From positions 124,039-188,038 of the forward strand of contig NZ_KE384332.1 in NCBI RefSeq assembly GCF_000425225.1: a stretch of DNA of 64,000 bases, in the 5' to 3' direction. A model generated the notes under the pieces. That model was not told where the DNA came from. It made no database searches and saw only the letters and a program-made list of their open reading frames with translations. Of the stretch, positions 1-8,982 are shown piece by piece; the first letter of the stretch is position 1; every line of letters begins with the position of its first letter. Made by a program: the position numbers and the translations under genes. This stretch comes from Pontibacillus marinus BH030004 = DSM 16465. Its GTDB lineage: Bacteria > Bacillota > Bacilli > Bacillales > BH030062.

Positions 1-59
1 GTCGCTTACCCGAGCGAATCTGTCGCCTACCCGAGCGATTCCGTCGCTTACCCAAGGGA
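1..59. repeat. 21-bp tandem repeat, three units, cut by window edge
   Basis: Three successive 21-base units begin GTCGCTTACCCGAGCG, GTCGCCTACCCGAGCG and GTCGCTTACCCAAGGG. They differ at a few positions. The first starts at the window edge, so more units may lie outside. Read on plus, each unit encodes V-A-Y-P-S/R-E/D-S and the frame ends in TGA at 61-63. Read on minus, the frame is also open (a repeating R-V-S/G-D-R-F/I-A pattern). A 21-base period keeps either frame open, so this could be the tail of a repeat protein or a non-coding minisatellite. Confidence 0.75.
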
Positions 60-81
60 ATGAACATAGCCCCCAGCACTG

Positions 82-146
82 CATAAATGCAACGGACTCC
101 TCTCAGTTTCAAGTCTTCAACATAACTGCCATAATACTGAATAAAA
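82..146. repeat. Truncated right end of the dispersed palindromic repeat
   Basis: This stretch resembles the right ends of the large repeats at 14963-15665 and 21262-21786. It contains the GCAACGGA block, then CAAGTCTTCAAC (as in the second copy), then ACTGCCATA and ACTGAATAAAA (as in the first copy). Only the end is present, so the copy is either truncated or a remnant. No coding function is visible. Confidence 0.6.
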
Positions 147-172
147 ATAATGAATATATTGAACTCAAAACA

Positions 173-201
173 AAAGCTCTGAGCAAAATACTCTGAGCTT
201 T
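173..201 (-). terminator. Probable terminator of the DUF1128 gene
   Basis: AAAGCTC and GAGCTTT form a 7-bp stem about 48 bases past the minus-strand stop codon. On the minus strand it is followed by a T-rich tract (TTTGTTTT). The loop is long, so strength is uncertain. Confidence 0.5.
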
Positions 202-248
202 CAAACGATCTACTATGATATAGAACCTACACAAACCTATGTGTTCTT

Positions 249-479
249 CTATTTTTTACGGAACTTTCCTAACTCCCCAACAACAGCCTGGATTTCGGAA
301 ACGCTCATCTGGCCTCTCATTTGGGTCATGTCATAGATATCTTTAATATCTTCATAATGCTTAAGATCATAATCTTCTGGATCCATAAGTCCACGGTTAA
401 CAACCTGCAATTGATCAGCAAGATGGTTAATCATGTAACGTAAATTTTCGTTAGTTGGTTCATTTAAATTCATGTTCAC
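249..479 (-). CDS. DUF1128 / UPF0435 family protein (YfkK-like)
   Basis: This 76-residue protein matches my memory of the small UPF0435/DUF1128 family of Bacillales, whose B. subtilis member is YfkK. The recognisable core is L-Q-V-V-N-R-G-L-M, then a D-L-K-x-Y-x-D-I-K-D-I-Y-D-M stretch and a final S-V-S-E-I-Q-A segment. No catalytic motif, signal peptide or membrane segment is visible, and the molecular role of the family is not known to me. A GAGGAG Shine-Dalgarno lies just before the ATG. It is the only clear minus-strand gene of the window and diverges from smc. Its place beside smc is unusual, because rnc normally precedes smc in Bacillaceae. Confidence 0.85.
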   Translation of the reverse strand: MNMNLNEPTNENLRYMINHLADQLQVVNRGLMDPEDYDLKHYEDIKDIYDMTQMRGQMSVSEIQAVVGELGKFRKK

Positions 480-609
480 ACTCCTCGTTTCATTAAAGCT
501 TCAATGCTTTCTTCTAAGACTCCTTACTTTATGATAAAATAAAACAGTTGAAAATGAAAACTACACAACAAGAATTTCGACAAAAAGATTATACATAGGA
601 GGAAGTTAA

Positions 610-3600
610 ATGTTCCTCAAACGTTTAGAGACAGTAGGATTTAAATCGTTTGCCGAACGGATTACGGTAGATTTTGTGCCAGGAGTAACAGCTGTCGTAG
701 GTCCGAACGGTAGCGGGAAAAGTAACATTACAGACGCTATTCGTTGGGTTCTTGGTGAACAATCAGCGAAATCACTGCGTGGAGGAAAGATGCAGGATAT
801 TATCTTTTCTGGTAGTGATTCAAGAAATGCCCTAAACTTTGCAGAAGTATCACTTGTATTAGATAACGAAGATCACGCACTCCCAATAGACTATCAAGAA
901 GTCTCAGTTACACGCCGTGTTTACCGTTCTGGTGAAAGTGAGTTTTATATAAATAAGCAAACGTGTCGCTTGAAAGATATTATCGACTTATTTATGGACT
1001 CTGGACTTGGGCGGGAGGCTTTCTCCATTATTAGTCAGGGGAAAGTTGAGGAAATATTAAGCTCCAAGGCAGAAGAGCGACGTTCCATATTTGAAGAAGC
1101 GGCAGGTGTACTGAAATATAAACAGCGCAAACAAAAGGCTGAGTATAAGCTTGCTGAAACGCAAGAGAACTTACATCGTGTAGAAGATATTATTTATGAA
1201 ATCGAAAACCAATTAGAGCCACTTAAGGAACAAGCCGCTGTGGCGAAAGATTATTTAGAGAAAAAAGAAGAACTCGAACACCATGAAGTTTCTTTACTCG
1301 TAGCAGAAATAGAATCTCTTCATGGTCAGTGGGAAGAGTTAAAGCAAGAACTTGAAAAGCAAAAAGACCAAGAAGTTAATCTCAACACGAAAATTCAAAA
1401 TGAGGAAGCAAAAGTTGAGGAAGAACGTGGTCATATCCAAGCACTGGATGATTCGATCGAGGAATTGCAAGAGTCCTTACTCGTATTAACACAAGAACTC
1501 GAAAACCTTGAAGGAAAAAAAGAGCTTTTATCTGAACGTAACAAGCACTATGCTCAAAATCGCTCTAAGCTCGAAGAAGACCTTGAGCAACAACGTGTTC
1601 GAAAAAATGAGTTAGAGGAGCAATACAAGCAAGAGTCTGCTCGTTTAACTGAATTTGAGCAAAAACGTAAAGAAACAAATGATAAATTAAAAGAGGTGAA
1701 AGCTAAATTAGAAGCTTCTCAGGAAAACAATGAAGAGAAGATTGAAGAGTTAAAGAGTGAATATATTGAGCAACTCAATTCTCAAGCAGCCAAACGTAAT
1801 GAGAAGCAGTCAGTTGGACAACAACTCGAACAAATTGAGTTGAAAAAGTCACGATTACAAGACAAGTTTAAAAACTTGCTTGAGGAAAGAACGGGCTTGC
1901 ATGAACAGAAGTCTAGTATTGAACAAGAAGTTCAGGAAGTTAGCAAAGAACGTCAAGAATTAGAGCAGCAACTTCAACGCATAAATACGGAACTTGAGCA
2001 TGAAGAAGCTGATTTCCAAGAGCAACAAACAAAGCTCTATCAAGGTTATCAGCATCTAGAGAAGCTAAAGTCGAAAAAAGAAATGCTAGAAGACATGAAA
2101 GAAGATTTCGCAGGATTCTTTCATGGTGTAAAAGCGGTATTAAAAGCAAGAGAAAGTGGTAATCTCGAAGGTGTGCACGGTGCTGTAGCTGAACTAATCG
2201 ATATTCCTAAAGAATATGTGACAGGTATTGAAACAGCTCTTGGTGCACAAGCACAGCATGTTGTCATGGACAATGAATCCCAGGCCAGAGGAGCTATTAA
2301 CTGGTTAAAGAAAACCAATAACGGTCGTGCAACTTTCTTGCCGTTACCGTCTATACAATCCAAATATATTCCTCAAGATCGCTTATCTGTTGCAAAAGGG
2401 CACGAAGGATTTGTAGGAATTGCAGCAGATTTGATTGAGTATGAATCGTCTTATGATAAAGTCATTCGTCATTTGCTAGGCAACATTATCATTACAAAGA
2501 CGCTCAAAGATGCCAACGACATCGCAAATTCAACGGGAAGAAGGTTCAGAATCGTAACCCTTGAAGGGGATGTCGTAAATCCTGGTGGCTCTATGACAGG
2601 TGGCGCACAAAAGAGTAATAAGCAATCCTTATTCACAAGAGAAAAAGAATTACAGGATCTTCAAAGTAAACTACAAGACTTTGAAACAAGAACAGCGCAA
2701 TATGAAGAACGCGTGAAAAAGCAAAAAGAAGAAATACAAGAAAAACAACAACAACGTTCAGAAGTGCAAGAAAAGGTTGAACAGGCCCGTTATAAAGAAC
2801 AAGACAGTAAGGGTCGCTTGCGTGAAGTAGAGCTACAAGAGAAAAATGCAAATGAACATTTGAAGCTTTATGACCAAGATAAGGCTCAATATGATGAGGA
2901 CCAGACTGAACTACAGAAAAAGAGCCAGACACTAAAAGAAGATCTGGAGAATATCGAACAAACGCTTCAATCTATTCAATCATCGATTGATGAACTGTCT
3001 GCTCAACAACATTCTCAAAAAACAAGCCAAGAGCATCTACAACAAGAACTGAACAGCTTACAAGTGAAGCTTGCAGAACAGGACGCTCAAGTTCAAAACC
3101 AAAAAGAAAAGACAAAAAGTGTTCAGGAACAGTTAGATGAATTGAATGCTAGCATAAATCGCTATGAAGAAGATCTTAACAATCTGGATGATATCAATAA
3201 CAGCTCCGAATCACCTGAGGAGCTCGATACTCAGATTGAAGAGAAGCGTAAGCAAAAAGAAAACAATACGGAATTAATTCGAACAAGACGTGAGAATCGT
3301 AGCAATCGCTCTCAATCGATCCAGGATATTGAACGTGAACTCAAAGAGATGAAGCGTCAGCATCATTCCATAACACAAGAAATTCAGGATAAAGAAGTTA
3401 AAGCAAATCGCTTGGATGTAGAGTTAGAAAACCGCCTAGAACAACTTAGAGCGGAATATATGCTCACTTTTGAAAAAGCGAGGGCAACCTATCCAAAAAC
3501 AGAAAATATGGAAGAGGCACAAAAGCGCGTAAAATTAATTAAACGTGCCATTGAAGATCTCGGCACTGTAAATATCGGAGCTATTGAAGAATTTGATCGC

Positions 3601-4179
3601 ATTCAGGAACGTCATGCCTTTTTAACTGACCAACAGAACGATTTACTTGAAGCGAAATCAACGCTGTTCGATGTTATTTCAGAAATGGATGGCGAAATGC
3701 AACGTCGTTTTGAGCATACATTCACTCAAATCCGTGAAGAATTTACAGTGGTATTTAAAGAATTATTCGGTGGCGGTAATGCAGATCTTCGGATGACTGA
3801 TCCGAACAATATCTTAGAAACGGGTATTGATATTGTGGCACAGCCCCCAGGTAAGAAGCTTCAACATCTTGGTTTACTATCAGGAGGCGAACGTGCTTTA
3901 ACAGCAATTGCTTTATTGTTTGCTATTCTACGTGTACGTCCTGTGCCGTTCTGTGTATTGGATGAAGTAGAAGCAGCGCTAGATGAGGCGAATGTGAACC
4001 GTTTCGCTCAGTTCCTGAAAGAATTCAGTAAGGATACCCAATTTATTGTGATTACTCACCGTAAAGGTACAATGGAAGAAGCGGATGTCCTCTATGGTGT
4101 TACCATGCAGGAATCTGGAGTGTCCAAGCTAGTATCCGTTCGATTAGAAGAAACAAAAGAACTTGTACATGGAACTTAG
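610..4179 (+). CDS. smc: Chromosome segregation ATPase SMC
   Basis: SMC dimerises and, with ScpA and ScpB, forms the bacterial condensin that organises and separates the chromosome. The 1189 residues are usual for the family. The N-terminal ATPase half has Walker A GPNGSGKS at 31-38. Long Glu/Gln/Lys-rich coiled coils follow, interrupted by a hinge at about 520-665 (A-V-A-E-L-I-D near its start, GGSMTGG near its end). The C-terminal half has the signature LSGGE at about 1090-1094 and Walker B ending at D1118-E1119. The ATG follows an AGGAGG Shine-Dalgarno. ftsY starts 15 bases downstream, as in B. subtilis, but the usual upstream rnc is absent. Confidence 0.98.
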   Translation: MFLKRLETVGFKSFAERITVDFVPGVTAVVGPNGSGKSNITDAIRWVLGEQSAKSLRGGKMQDIIFSGSDSRNALNFAEVSLVLDNEDHALPIDYQEVSVTRRVYRSGESEFYINKQTCRLKDIIDLFMDSGLGREAFSIISQGKVEEILSSKAEERRSIFEEAAGVLKYKQRKQKAEYKLAETQENLHRVEDIIYEIENQLEPLKEQAAVAKDYLEKKEELEHHEVSLLVAEIESLHGQWEELKQELEKQKDQEVNLNTKIQNEEAKVEEERGHIQALDDSIEELQESLLVLTQELENLEGKKELLSERNKHYAQNRSKLEEDLEQQRVRKNELEEQYKQESARLTEFEQKRKETNDKLKEVKAKLEASQENNEEKIEELKSEYIEQLNSQAAKRNEKQSVGQQLEQIELKKSRLQDKFKNLLEERTGLHEQKSSIEQEVQEVSKERQELEQQLQRINTELEHEEADFQEQQTKLYQGYQHLEKLKSKKEMLEDMKEDFAGFFHGVKAVLKARESGNLEGVHGAVAELIDIPKEYVTGIETALGAQAQHVVMDNESQARGAINWLKKTNNGRATFLPLPSIQSKYIPQDRLSVAKGHEGFVGIAADLIEYESSYDKVIRHLLGNIIITKTLKDANDIANSTGRRFRIVTLEGDVVNPGGSMTGGAQKSNKQSLFTREKELQDLQSKLQDFETRTAQYEERVKKQKEEIQEKQQQRSEVQEKVEQARYKEQDSKGRLREVELQEKNANEHLKLYDQDKAQYDEDQTELQKKSQTLKEDLENIEQTLQSIQSSIDELSAQQHSQKTSQEHLQQELNSLQVKLAEQDAQVQNQKEKTKSVQEQLDELNASINRYEEDLNNLDDINNSSESPEELDTQIEEKRKQKENNTELIRTRRENRSNRSQSIQDIERELKEMKRQHHSITQEIQDKEVKANRLDVELENRLEQLRAEYMLTFEKARATYPKTENMEEAQKRVKLIKRAIEDLGTVNIGAIEEFDRIQERHAFLTDQQNDLLEAKSTLFDVISEMDGEMQRRFEHTFTQIREEFTVVFKELFGGGNADLRMTDPNNILETGIDIVAQPPGKKLQHLGLLSGGERALTAIALLFAILRVRPVPFCVLDEVEAALDEANVNRFAQFLKEFSKDTQFIVITHRKGTMEEADVLYGVTMQESGVSKLVSVRLEETKELVHGT

Positions 4180-4194
4180 AAAGGAAGAGAGTAT

Positions 4195-5262
4195 ATGAGC
4201 TTTTTTAAGAAATTAAAAGAAAAAATCACAAAAAAAGAAGAAGAATATGAAGAACAAATCGTAGAAACTGACTCGGATTCAAGTGAAGAAGAGGAAGAAG
4301 AAAAAGAGAGTCTATCGGAAAAGTTTAAACAAGGACTTTCTAAAACGCGTGATTCGTTTTCAGGCAAGGTAAACGACCTTGTTGCTCGCTATCGTACTGT
4401 TGATGAAGATTTCTTCGAAGAATTAGAGGAAATTCTTATCACGGCTGACGTTGGCGTGAATACAGTTATGGATTTAATTGATGAGTTAAAGTTCGAAGTA
4501 AAAAGACGTAACATTAAGGAGACTTACGAAGTAAAAGAAGTCATTTCAGAAAAGCTTGTCGACATCTATTATGGTGATGACAACGAAGAAGTTGAAGAGC
4601 TTACCTTTAACGAAGACGGCTTAACCGTATTTCTTGTCGTTGGTGTTAATGGAGTTGGGAAAACAACAACAATTGGTAAGCTAGCTCATCGGCTAAAAGA
4701 ACAAGGAAAAAACGTCGTCTTAGCAGCTGGAGATACGTTCCGTGCTGGTGCGATTGAACAATTAGAGATCTGGGGGGAACGTGTGGGTGTACCCGTTATT
4801 AAACACAGTGAGGGAAGCGACCCCGCAGCCGTTGTTTATGACGGGATTCAATCTGCTAAATCTAAAGGGGCAGATGTCTTAATCTGCGATACAGCAGGTC
4901 GTCTTCAAAACAAAGTAAACCTCATGAATGAACTTTCTAAGGTAAATAAGGTTATTGAGCGCGAAATTCCAGATGCACCACATGAATCCTTATTGGTGTT
5001 AGATTCTACAACGGGTCAAAATGCACTTAGTCAAGCTAAAATCTTCTCTGAAGCAACAAATCTTAGTGGTATTGTTCTAACAAAGCTAGATGGAACAGCT
5101 AAGGGTGGAATTGTCATGGCAATCCGTAAAGAGCTTGATATTCCAGTGAAATTTGTTGGACTTGGAGAGAAAGTAACCGACCTACAAGCATTTGACGCAC
5201 ATGCGTTTGTTTACGGATTGTTTGCTGATATGCTTGAAGAAAGCGAAGAAAAAGAAGACTAA
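4195..5262 (+). CDS. ftsY: Signal recognition particle receptor FtsY
   Basis: FtsY is the SRP receptor GTPase that docks Ffh-bound ribosomes at the membrane. Of 355 residues, the first 45 or so form a highly charged Glu-rich A domain that probably contacts lipids or the translocon. The NG domain follows: G1 [10 protein letters not shown] at 150-159, DTAGR at 232-236 and TKLDG at 296-300. The domain order and length fit the family. It lies directly after smc, probably in the same transcript, and is followed by a clear terminator. Confidence 0.98.
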   Translation: MSFFKKLKEKITKKEEEYEEQIVETDSDSSEEEEEEKESLSEKFKQGLSKTRDSFSGKVNDLVARYRTVDEDFFEELEEILITADVGVNTVMDLIDELKFEVKRRNIKETYEVKEVISEKLVDIYYGDDNEEVEELTFNEDGLTVFLVVGVNGVGKTTTIGKLAHRLKEQGKNVVLAAGDTFRAGAIEQLEIWGERVGVPVIKHSEGSDPAAVVYDGIQSAKSKGADVLICDTAGRLQNKVNLMNELSKVNKVIEREIPDAPHESLLVLDSTTGQNALSQAKIFSEATNLSGIVLTKLDGTAKGGIVMAIRKELDIPVKFVGLGEKVTDLQAFDAHAFVYGLFADMLEESEEKED

Positions 5263-5284
5263 AGGGTTAGGTCTATTTTTGGAA

Positions 5285-5318
5285 AGAGTGGGTGGAAGGA
5301 ATAACCACCCATTCTTTT
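5285..5318 (+). terminator. Rho-independent terminator after ftsY
   Basis: AGAGTGGGTGG pairs with CCACCCATTCT (one G-T pair), with a 9-base loop and TTTT after the stem. It separates smc-ftsY from ylxM-ffh. Confidence 0.8.
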
Positions 5319-5339
5319 AATGGAAATTAGGCTGACGCC

Positions 5340-5369
5340 TTGACACACCTGCCTTTCATTCTGTACTAT
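5340..5369 (+). promoter_or_regulatory. Candidate sigma-A promoter of ylxM-ffh
   Basis: TTGACA at 5340-5345 is a perfect -35. TACTAT at 5364-5369 is an acceptable -10 at 18-base spacing. It lies between the ftsY terminator and ylxM. Confidence 0.5.
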
Positions 5370-5409
5370 TTGTATGTAAAGGCATTTCACTTAACAAGGA
5401 GTGCTTGCT

Positions 5410-5733
5410 TTGCTAGAAAAAACAACTCGAATGAATTATTTGTTTGATTTTTATCAAGAATTGCTTACGAATAAGCAACGAAGTTACATGGAACTGTACT
5501 ATTTAGAGGATTATTCATTAGGTGAAATCTCTGATACTTTTGAGGTCAGTAGGCAAGCCGTTTATGATAATATTAGACGGACAGAGTCCATGCTTGAAGA
5601 ATATGAAAGCAAGCTGCACTTATATGATCGCTTTTTAAAGCGACAAGAGCTTCTGAATCAATTAAAACAATCCATTCAAAGTGATGATGAGAATGTTCAA
5701 GGCATACTCACGTCTCTTGAGAATTTAGATTAG
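5410..5733 (+). CDS. ylxM: YlxM, UPF0122 helix-turn-helix protein associated with SRP
   Basis: YlxM proteins are small helix-turn-helix proteins encoded just before ffh in Firmicutes and linked to the SRP pathway. The family pattern is visible: R-M-N-Y-L-F-D-F-Y, then [10 protein letters not shown], then a sigma-70 region 4-like HTH with S-L-G-E-I and [12 protein letters not shown]. An in-frame GTG at 5401 abuts the AAGGAG site with no spacing. The TTG at 5410 sits about 9 bases past it and gives the family-typical L-E-K-T-T-R start, so TTG is preferred (107 residues). ffh follows after 14 bases. Confidence 0.9.
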   Translation: MLEKTTRMNYLFDFYQELLTNKQRSYMELYYLEDYSLGEISDTFEVSRQAVYDNIRRTESMLEEYESKLHLYDRFLKRQELLNQLKQSIQSDDENVQGILTSLENLD

Positions 5734-5747
5734 GAGGGCGGCTTTTT

Positions 5748-7094
5748 ATGGCATTTGAAGGTTTAGCCGACCGACTGCAGAATTCGATACAGAAAATTAA
5801 AGGCAAAGGTAAAGTAACGGAAGCTGATGTTAAGGAAATGACGCGTGAAGTTCGCCTGGCTCTACTTGAGGCAGACGTAAACTTTAAAGTTGTAAAAGAC
5901 TTTGTTAAGCGAGTGAAAGAACGCGCAGTTGGCCAGGAGGTTATGCAAAGCTTAACCCCGGGACAACAAGTCATTAAAGTTGTAAAAGAAGAGCTTACAG
6001 ACTTAATGGGTGGCGAGCAAAGCAAAATTGCTGTAGCTAATCGTCCCCCAACAGTTATCATGATGGTTGGTCTGCAAGGTGCAGGTAAAACCACTACAAC
6101 TGGTAAGCTTGCTAATCATTTACGCAAAGAACACAATAAAAGCCCGCTACTTGTTGCCGCAGACGTGTATCGTCCTGCAGCGATCAATCAACTTGAAACA
6201 CTAGGTAATCAACTAAGTATGCCTGTTTTCTCAAAAGGCACAGAAGCAAATCCTGTTGATATTGCTCAGGAAGCAATCCAGCAGGCTAAAGAAAATCATA
6301 ATGATTATGTCATTATTGATACAGCTGGACGTCTACATGTTGATGAACACCTTATGGATGAGCTTCAACAAATTCGTTCTACCGTTAATCCGAACGAGAC
6401 ATTCCTCGTAGTTGATGCGATGACAGGTCAGGATGCGGTTAATGTTGCTGAAACATTTAATGAACAATTAGATGTAACAGGTGTTGTTTTAACGAAGCTT
6501 GATGGTGACACTCGTGGTGGTGCTGCACTATCTATTAAAGCTGTCACAGAGAAACCAATTAAGTTTGCTGGTATGGGTGAGAAACTAGATCAGCTAGAAC
6601 CATTCCATCCTGAGCGTATGGCTCAACGTATTCTTGGCATGGGAGATGTTTTAACTCTTATCGAAAAAGCGCAAGCTGAAGTTGATGAGGACCAGGCTAA
6701 GGAACTTGAGCAAAAAATGAAAGACGCATCCTTTACATTGGATGACTTTCTTGAGCAAATGGGGCAAGTCCGCAACATGGGGCCACTTGATGAGCTCATC
6801 GGTATGATCCCAGGAGCTGACAAAATGAAAGGGTTGAAAAATGCTCAGATTGATGAGAATCAGCTCAATCATATTGAAGCGATCATTCAGTCTATGACGA
6901 AAAAAGAGCGTGAAGACCCTAGTATCATGAACGCAAGTCGTAAAAAACGTATTGCCAAAGGATCCGGACGTAACGTATCTGAGGTAAATCGTCTTTTAAA
7001 ACAGTTTAGTGATATGAAGAAAATGATGAAGCAGATGACAAATCAAAAAGGTAAAAAGGGTAAAAAAGGCGGCTTTAATTTACCGTTTATGTAA
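5748..7094 (+). CDS. ffh: Signal recognition particle protein Ffh (SRP54)
   Basis: Ffh binds the SRP RNA and the signal peptides of nascent membrane proteins and passes them to FtsY. It has 448 residues, normal for the family. An N domain is followed by the G domain with GLQGAGKT at 108-115, DTAGR at 191-195 and TKLDGD from 249. The C-terminal M domain (about 300-448) is rich in Met and ends in a basic Lys/Gly tail. The start has a GGAGGG Shine-Dalgarno. It is coupled to ylxM. Downstream lies a long folded intergenic element rather than rpsP directly. Confidence 0.98.
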   Translation: MAFEGLADRLQNSIQKIKGKGKVTEADVKEMTREVRLALLEADVNFKVVKDFVKRVKERAVGQEVMQSLTPGQQVIKVVKEELTDLMGGEQSKIAVANRPPTVIMMVGLQGAGKTTTTGKLANHLRKEHNKSPLLVAADVYRPAAINQLETLGNQLSMPVFSKGTEANPVDIAQEAIQQAKENHNDYVIIDTAGRLHVDEHLMDELQQIRSTVNPNETFLVVDAMTGQDAVNVAETFNEQLDVTGVVLTKLDGDTRGGAALSIKAVTEKPIKFAGMGEKLDQLEPFHPERMAQRILGMGDVLTLIEKAQAEVDEDQAKELEQKMKDASFTLDDFLEQMGQVRNMGPLDELIGMIPGADKMKGLKNAQIDENQLNHIEAIIQSMTKKEREDPSIMNASRKKRIAKGSGRNVSEVNRLLKQFSDMKKMMKQMTNQKGKKGKKGGFNLPFM

Positions 7095-7103
7095 AAACGA
7101 AAT

Positions 7104-7376
7104 GCGGAGGCAGCTTGCTCAGTGCCGTACGCATAAGCAAAATTTCTGGAAGTGGCGATTAGCCACTGGAATAAAGGTTGCTTATGACGCTAGGCCCTAG
7201 CTGCCGGAGCTAGACATCACTTCAGCGAATAAGTTTTTTATAGCACTGGGCTAATCTTGGTTTATTCCATGATGTGATATCCGGCTCCGACTCCCAGAGG
7301 CTAGCAAATAAGCAATCTCCCCCTATTTTTCGGGTGATCTTGCTTATTCGTACGCCCCCAAACGGTCGTCTCTGCA
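7104..7376. repeat. Multi-hairpin intergenic element between ffh and rpsP
   Basis: Nested inverted repeats fill this gap. Arm I pairs CATAAGCAA (7132-7140) with TTGCTTATG (7178-7186) around a second stem AGTGGC/GCCACT (7151-7167). A central arm pairs GGAGC (7206-7210) and ATCAC (7216-7220) with GTGAT (7274-7278) and GCTCC (7284-7288). Arm III pairs AATAAGCAA (7307-7315) with TTGCTTATT (7340-7348). The outer ends are roughly complementary (TGCGGAGGC against GTCTCTGCA). Arms I and III share the same core. No ORF or T-run is evident. It may be a mobile hairpin repeat or a structured RNA. Confidence 0.6.
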
Positions 7377-7406
7377 CTAAATTTTAGCTATGTAATGTAA
7401 AAACCC

Positions 7407-7435
7407 TTTACACACTTGAACTTCTCTGCTACAAT
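7407..7435 (+). promoter_or_regulatory. Sigma-A promoter of the rpsP cluster
   Basis: TTTACA at 7407-7412 and TACAAT at 7430-7435 are 17 bases apart, each one base from consensus. The position, about 50 bases before the rpsP Shine-Dalgarno region, suits the rpsP-khpA transcript. Confidence 0.75.
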
Positions 7436-7490
7436 CTAAACTTGTGTAAAGCTATTAATTAAAGCAATAGAAATATGGAGGTATTTAACA

Positions 7491-7763
7491 ATGGCAGTAA
7501 AAATTCGCCTAAAGCGCATGGGTAGTAAACGTAACCCATTCTATCGTGTAGTAGTTGCAGATTCACGTTCTCCTCGTGACGGACGTTTTATCGAAGAAAT
7601 CGGAACATACAATCCAACAGCTCAACCAACAGAGGTTACTCTTAACGAAGAGAAAGCATTAGATTGGATGACTAAAGGTGCTAAGCCTTCTGACACAGTA
7701 CGCAACCTATTCTCAACTCAAGGCATCATGGAGAAGTTTCACGCACAAAAAACTCAAAAGTAA
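7491..7763 (+). CDS. rpsP: 30S ribosomal protein S16
   Basis: S16 is a small-subunit protein that helps early 30S assembly. The 90 residues match the family from the start: [10 protein letters not shown], then [10 protein letters not shown] and [12 protein letters not shown]. The ATG follows a TGGAGG Shine-Dalgarno at good distance. It heads a ribosome-linked cluster behind its own promoter, with khpA 14 bases downstream. Confidence 0.98.
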   Translation: MAVKIRLKRMGSKRNPFYRVVVADSRSPRDGRFIEEIGTYNPTAQPTEVTLNEEKALDWMTKGAKPSDTVRNLFSTQGIMEKFHAQKTQK

Positions 7764-7777
7764 AGTAGTGTGATATC

Positions 7778-8005
7778 GTGAAAGCCTTAATTGAAACAAT
7801 TGTACGTCCGCTTGTCGATTACCCAGATGAAGTCGTTGTGAATGAGCAAGAAGAAGAACGTAAAATTACGTATCATCTTTCAGTTCATAAAGATGATGTC
7901 GGAAAGGTGATCGGTAAACACGGCCGTATTGCTAAAGCAATTCGAACCGTTGTTTATGCAGCCGGATCAAATTCCAAAAAGCGAATCTATTTGGATATTA
8001 TGTAA
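7778..8005 (+). CDS. khpA: KH-domain RNA-binding protein KhpA (YlqC)
   Basis: KhpA is a short single-KH protein (75 residues) that binds RNA, usually with partner KhpB/Jag. The diagnostic V-I-G-K-H-G-R-I-A-K-A-I-R loop is present at about 49-61, and the rest fits the family length. The start is GTG with a weak Shine-Dalgarno, so translation may depend on coupling to rpsP. It is the normal neighbour of rpsP in Firmicutes. The stop codon lies inside the stem of the following terminator. Confidence 0.93.
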   Translation: MKALIETIVRPLVDYPDEVVVNEQEEERKITYHLSVHKDDVGKVIGKHGRIAKAIRTVVYAAGSNSKKRIYLDIM

Positions 8006-8038
8006 AAGGGAGAGGGGATAACCCTTTCCCTTTTTACA
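8001..8038 (+). terminator. Terminator overlapping the khpA stop
   Basis: The stem AAAAGGGA-AGGG pairs with CCCT-TCCCTTTT around GATAA, followed by TTTTT. It includes the khpA stop codon. Confidence 0.75.
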
Positions 8039-8068
8039 TATTCAAAGAGTATGTGAGGGGCATGATCA

Positions 8069-8458
8069 ATGCAGATTATAAAAAAAGTACCCGTTAAGCA
8101 GGTATTAACCGAATCAAGCAAAGCTTCCATGCAGGAGCAGTTTGATAAGCGTAAATCTCAACTAGATCAAGAATGTCAGCAACTCTCTTTTGAAAAACGC
8201 AAAATAGAAGCCAAGCAGAATATTTCTAAAGAAGACGTATCGAAGAGGTTTCAAAAGGAAATTGATAAACGTAAAGAAAAAATTCGTTGGATTGACTATC
8301 AGCTTGAACAACTTGATGTACTTCCTTTAGGCAGTGAAATCACTGAAGACGAAGTAGAAACGATCGTCCATGTAGAAGAAGGAGACATTTGGAATGATGT
8401 TAGTAGCACAGGAGCTATAATTGTTCAAGATGGTAAAGTGATACGAATAGATAGGTGA
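8069..8458 (+). CDS. ylqD: YlqD family protein
   Basis: The 129 residues match the Bacillales YlqD family by content and position between khpA and rimM. The protein starts M-Q-I-I-K-K-V-P-V-K-Q-V-L-T. A long, strongly charged helical segment (about 25-85, rich in Lys, Glu and Gln, likely coiled coil) follows. A small C-terminal region holds W-N-D-V and V-Q-D-G-K-V-I-R-I. There is no signal peptide or enzyme motif, and its function is not established to my knowledge. Its stop overlaps the AGGTGAT Shine-Dalgarno of rimM, so the two are likely coupled. Confidence 0.85.
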   Translation: MQIIKKVPVKQVLTESSKASMQEQFDKRKSQLDQECQQLSFEKRKIEAKQNISKEDVSKRFQKEIDKRKEKIRWIDYQLEQLDVLPLGSEITEDEVETIVHVEEGDIWNDVSSTGAIIVQDGKVIRIDR

Positions 8459-8463
8459 TAAAG

Positions 8464-8982
8464 ATGAATAAAAACATGTTTACGATTGGAAAAGTGGTCA
8501 ACACCCATGGGGTTCGAGGAGAAATTCGCGTTATTCAAGTGACTGATTTTGACGATCGTTTTGTAGTAGGAAATGAAGTATATTGGGTTTCACCTGATAA
8601 TCAAGAACAAGTTCCCCTTACGATTGATGCCTATCGTACTCACAAGAATTTTCATCTTCTTCATTTTCAGGGGTATGACAATATCAATGATGTTGAACGC
8701 TTCAAAGGTGGCACACTAGCGATAACAAAAGAGCAGCAGACCCCTTTGGATGAAGGAGAATTTTATTATCATGAAATTATAGGGTGTCATGTGGAGACAA
8801 CGGATGGAAGCACCATAGGAAAGGTGAAGGAAATTTTATCTCCTGGTGCAAATGATGTTTGGGTAATTCAAAGACCGCAACAAAAAGATGTTTTAATTCC
8901 TTACATTGAACAAGTCGTTAAACAAGTTGACCCAGAGAACGAAAAGATAATCATTGAACCTATGGAAGGGCTGCTAGAGTAA
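8464..8982 (+). CDS. rimM: Ribosome maturation factor RimM
   Basis: RimM assists maturation of the 30S head around S19. The N-terminal domain begins with [19 protein letters not shown]-barrel follows, with [15 protein letters not shown] and V-L-I-P-Y-I. The length of 172 is typical. A GTG at 8455 is also in frame, but it lies inside the AGGTGAT Shine-Dalgarno, so the ATG at 8464 is preferred. The stop overlaps the trmD start by one base (TAATG). Confidence 0.95.
   Translation: MNKNMFTIGKVVNTHGVRGEIRVIQVTDFDDRFVVGNEVYWVSPDNQEQVPLTIDAYRTHKNFHLLHFQGYDNINDVERFKGGTLAITKEQQTPLDEGEFYYHEIIGCHVETTDGSTIGKVKEILSPGANDVWVIQRPQQKDVLIPYIEQVVKQVDPENEKIIIEPMEGLLE

Noticed and set aside
1-60. CRISPR array
   Set aside because: Units are 21 bases without unique spacers between them, so this is a tandem repeat.
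7104-7376. tRNA or T-box leader suggested by the multi-arm fold
   Set aside because: No CCA-type acceptor, T-loop or T-box consensus is seen, and rpsP is not an amino-acid gene. The arms are too long for a tRNA.
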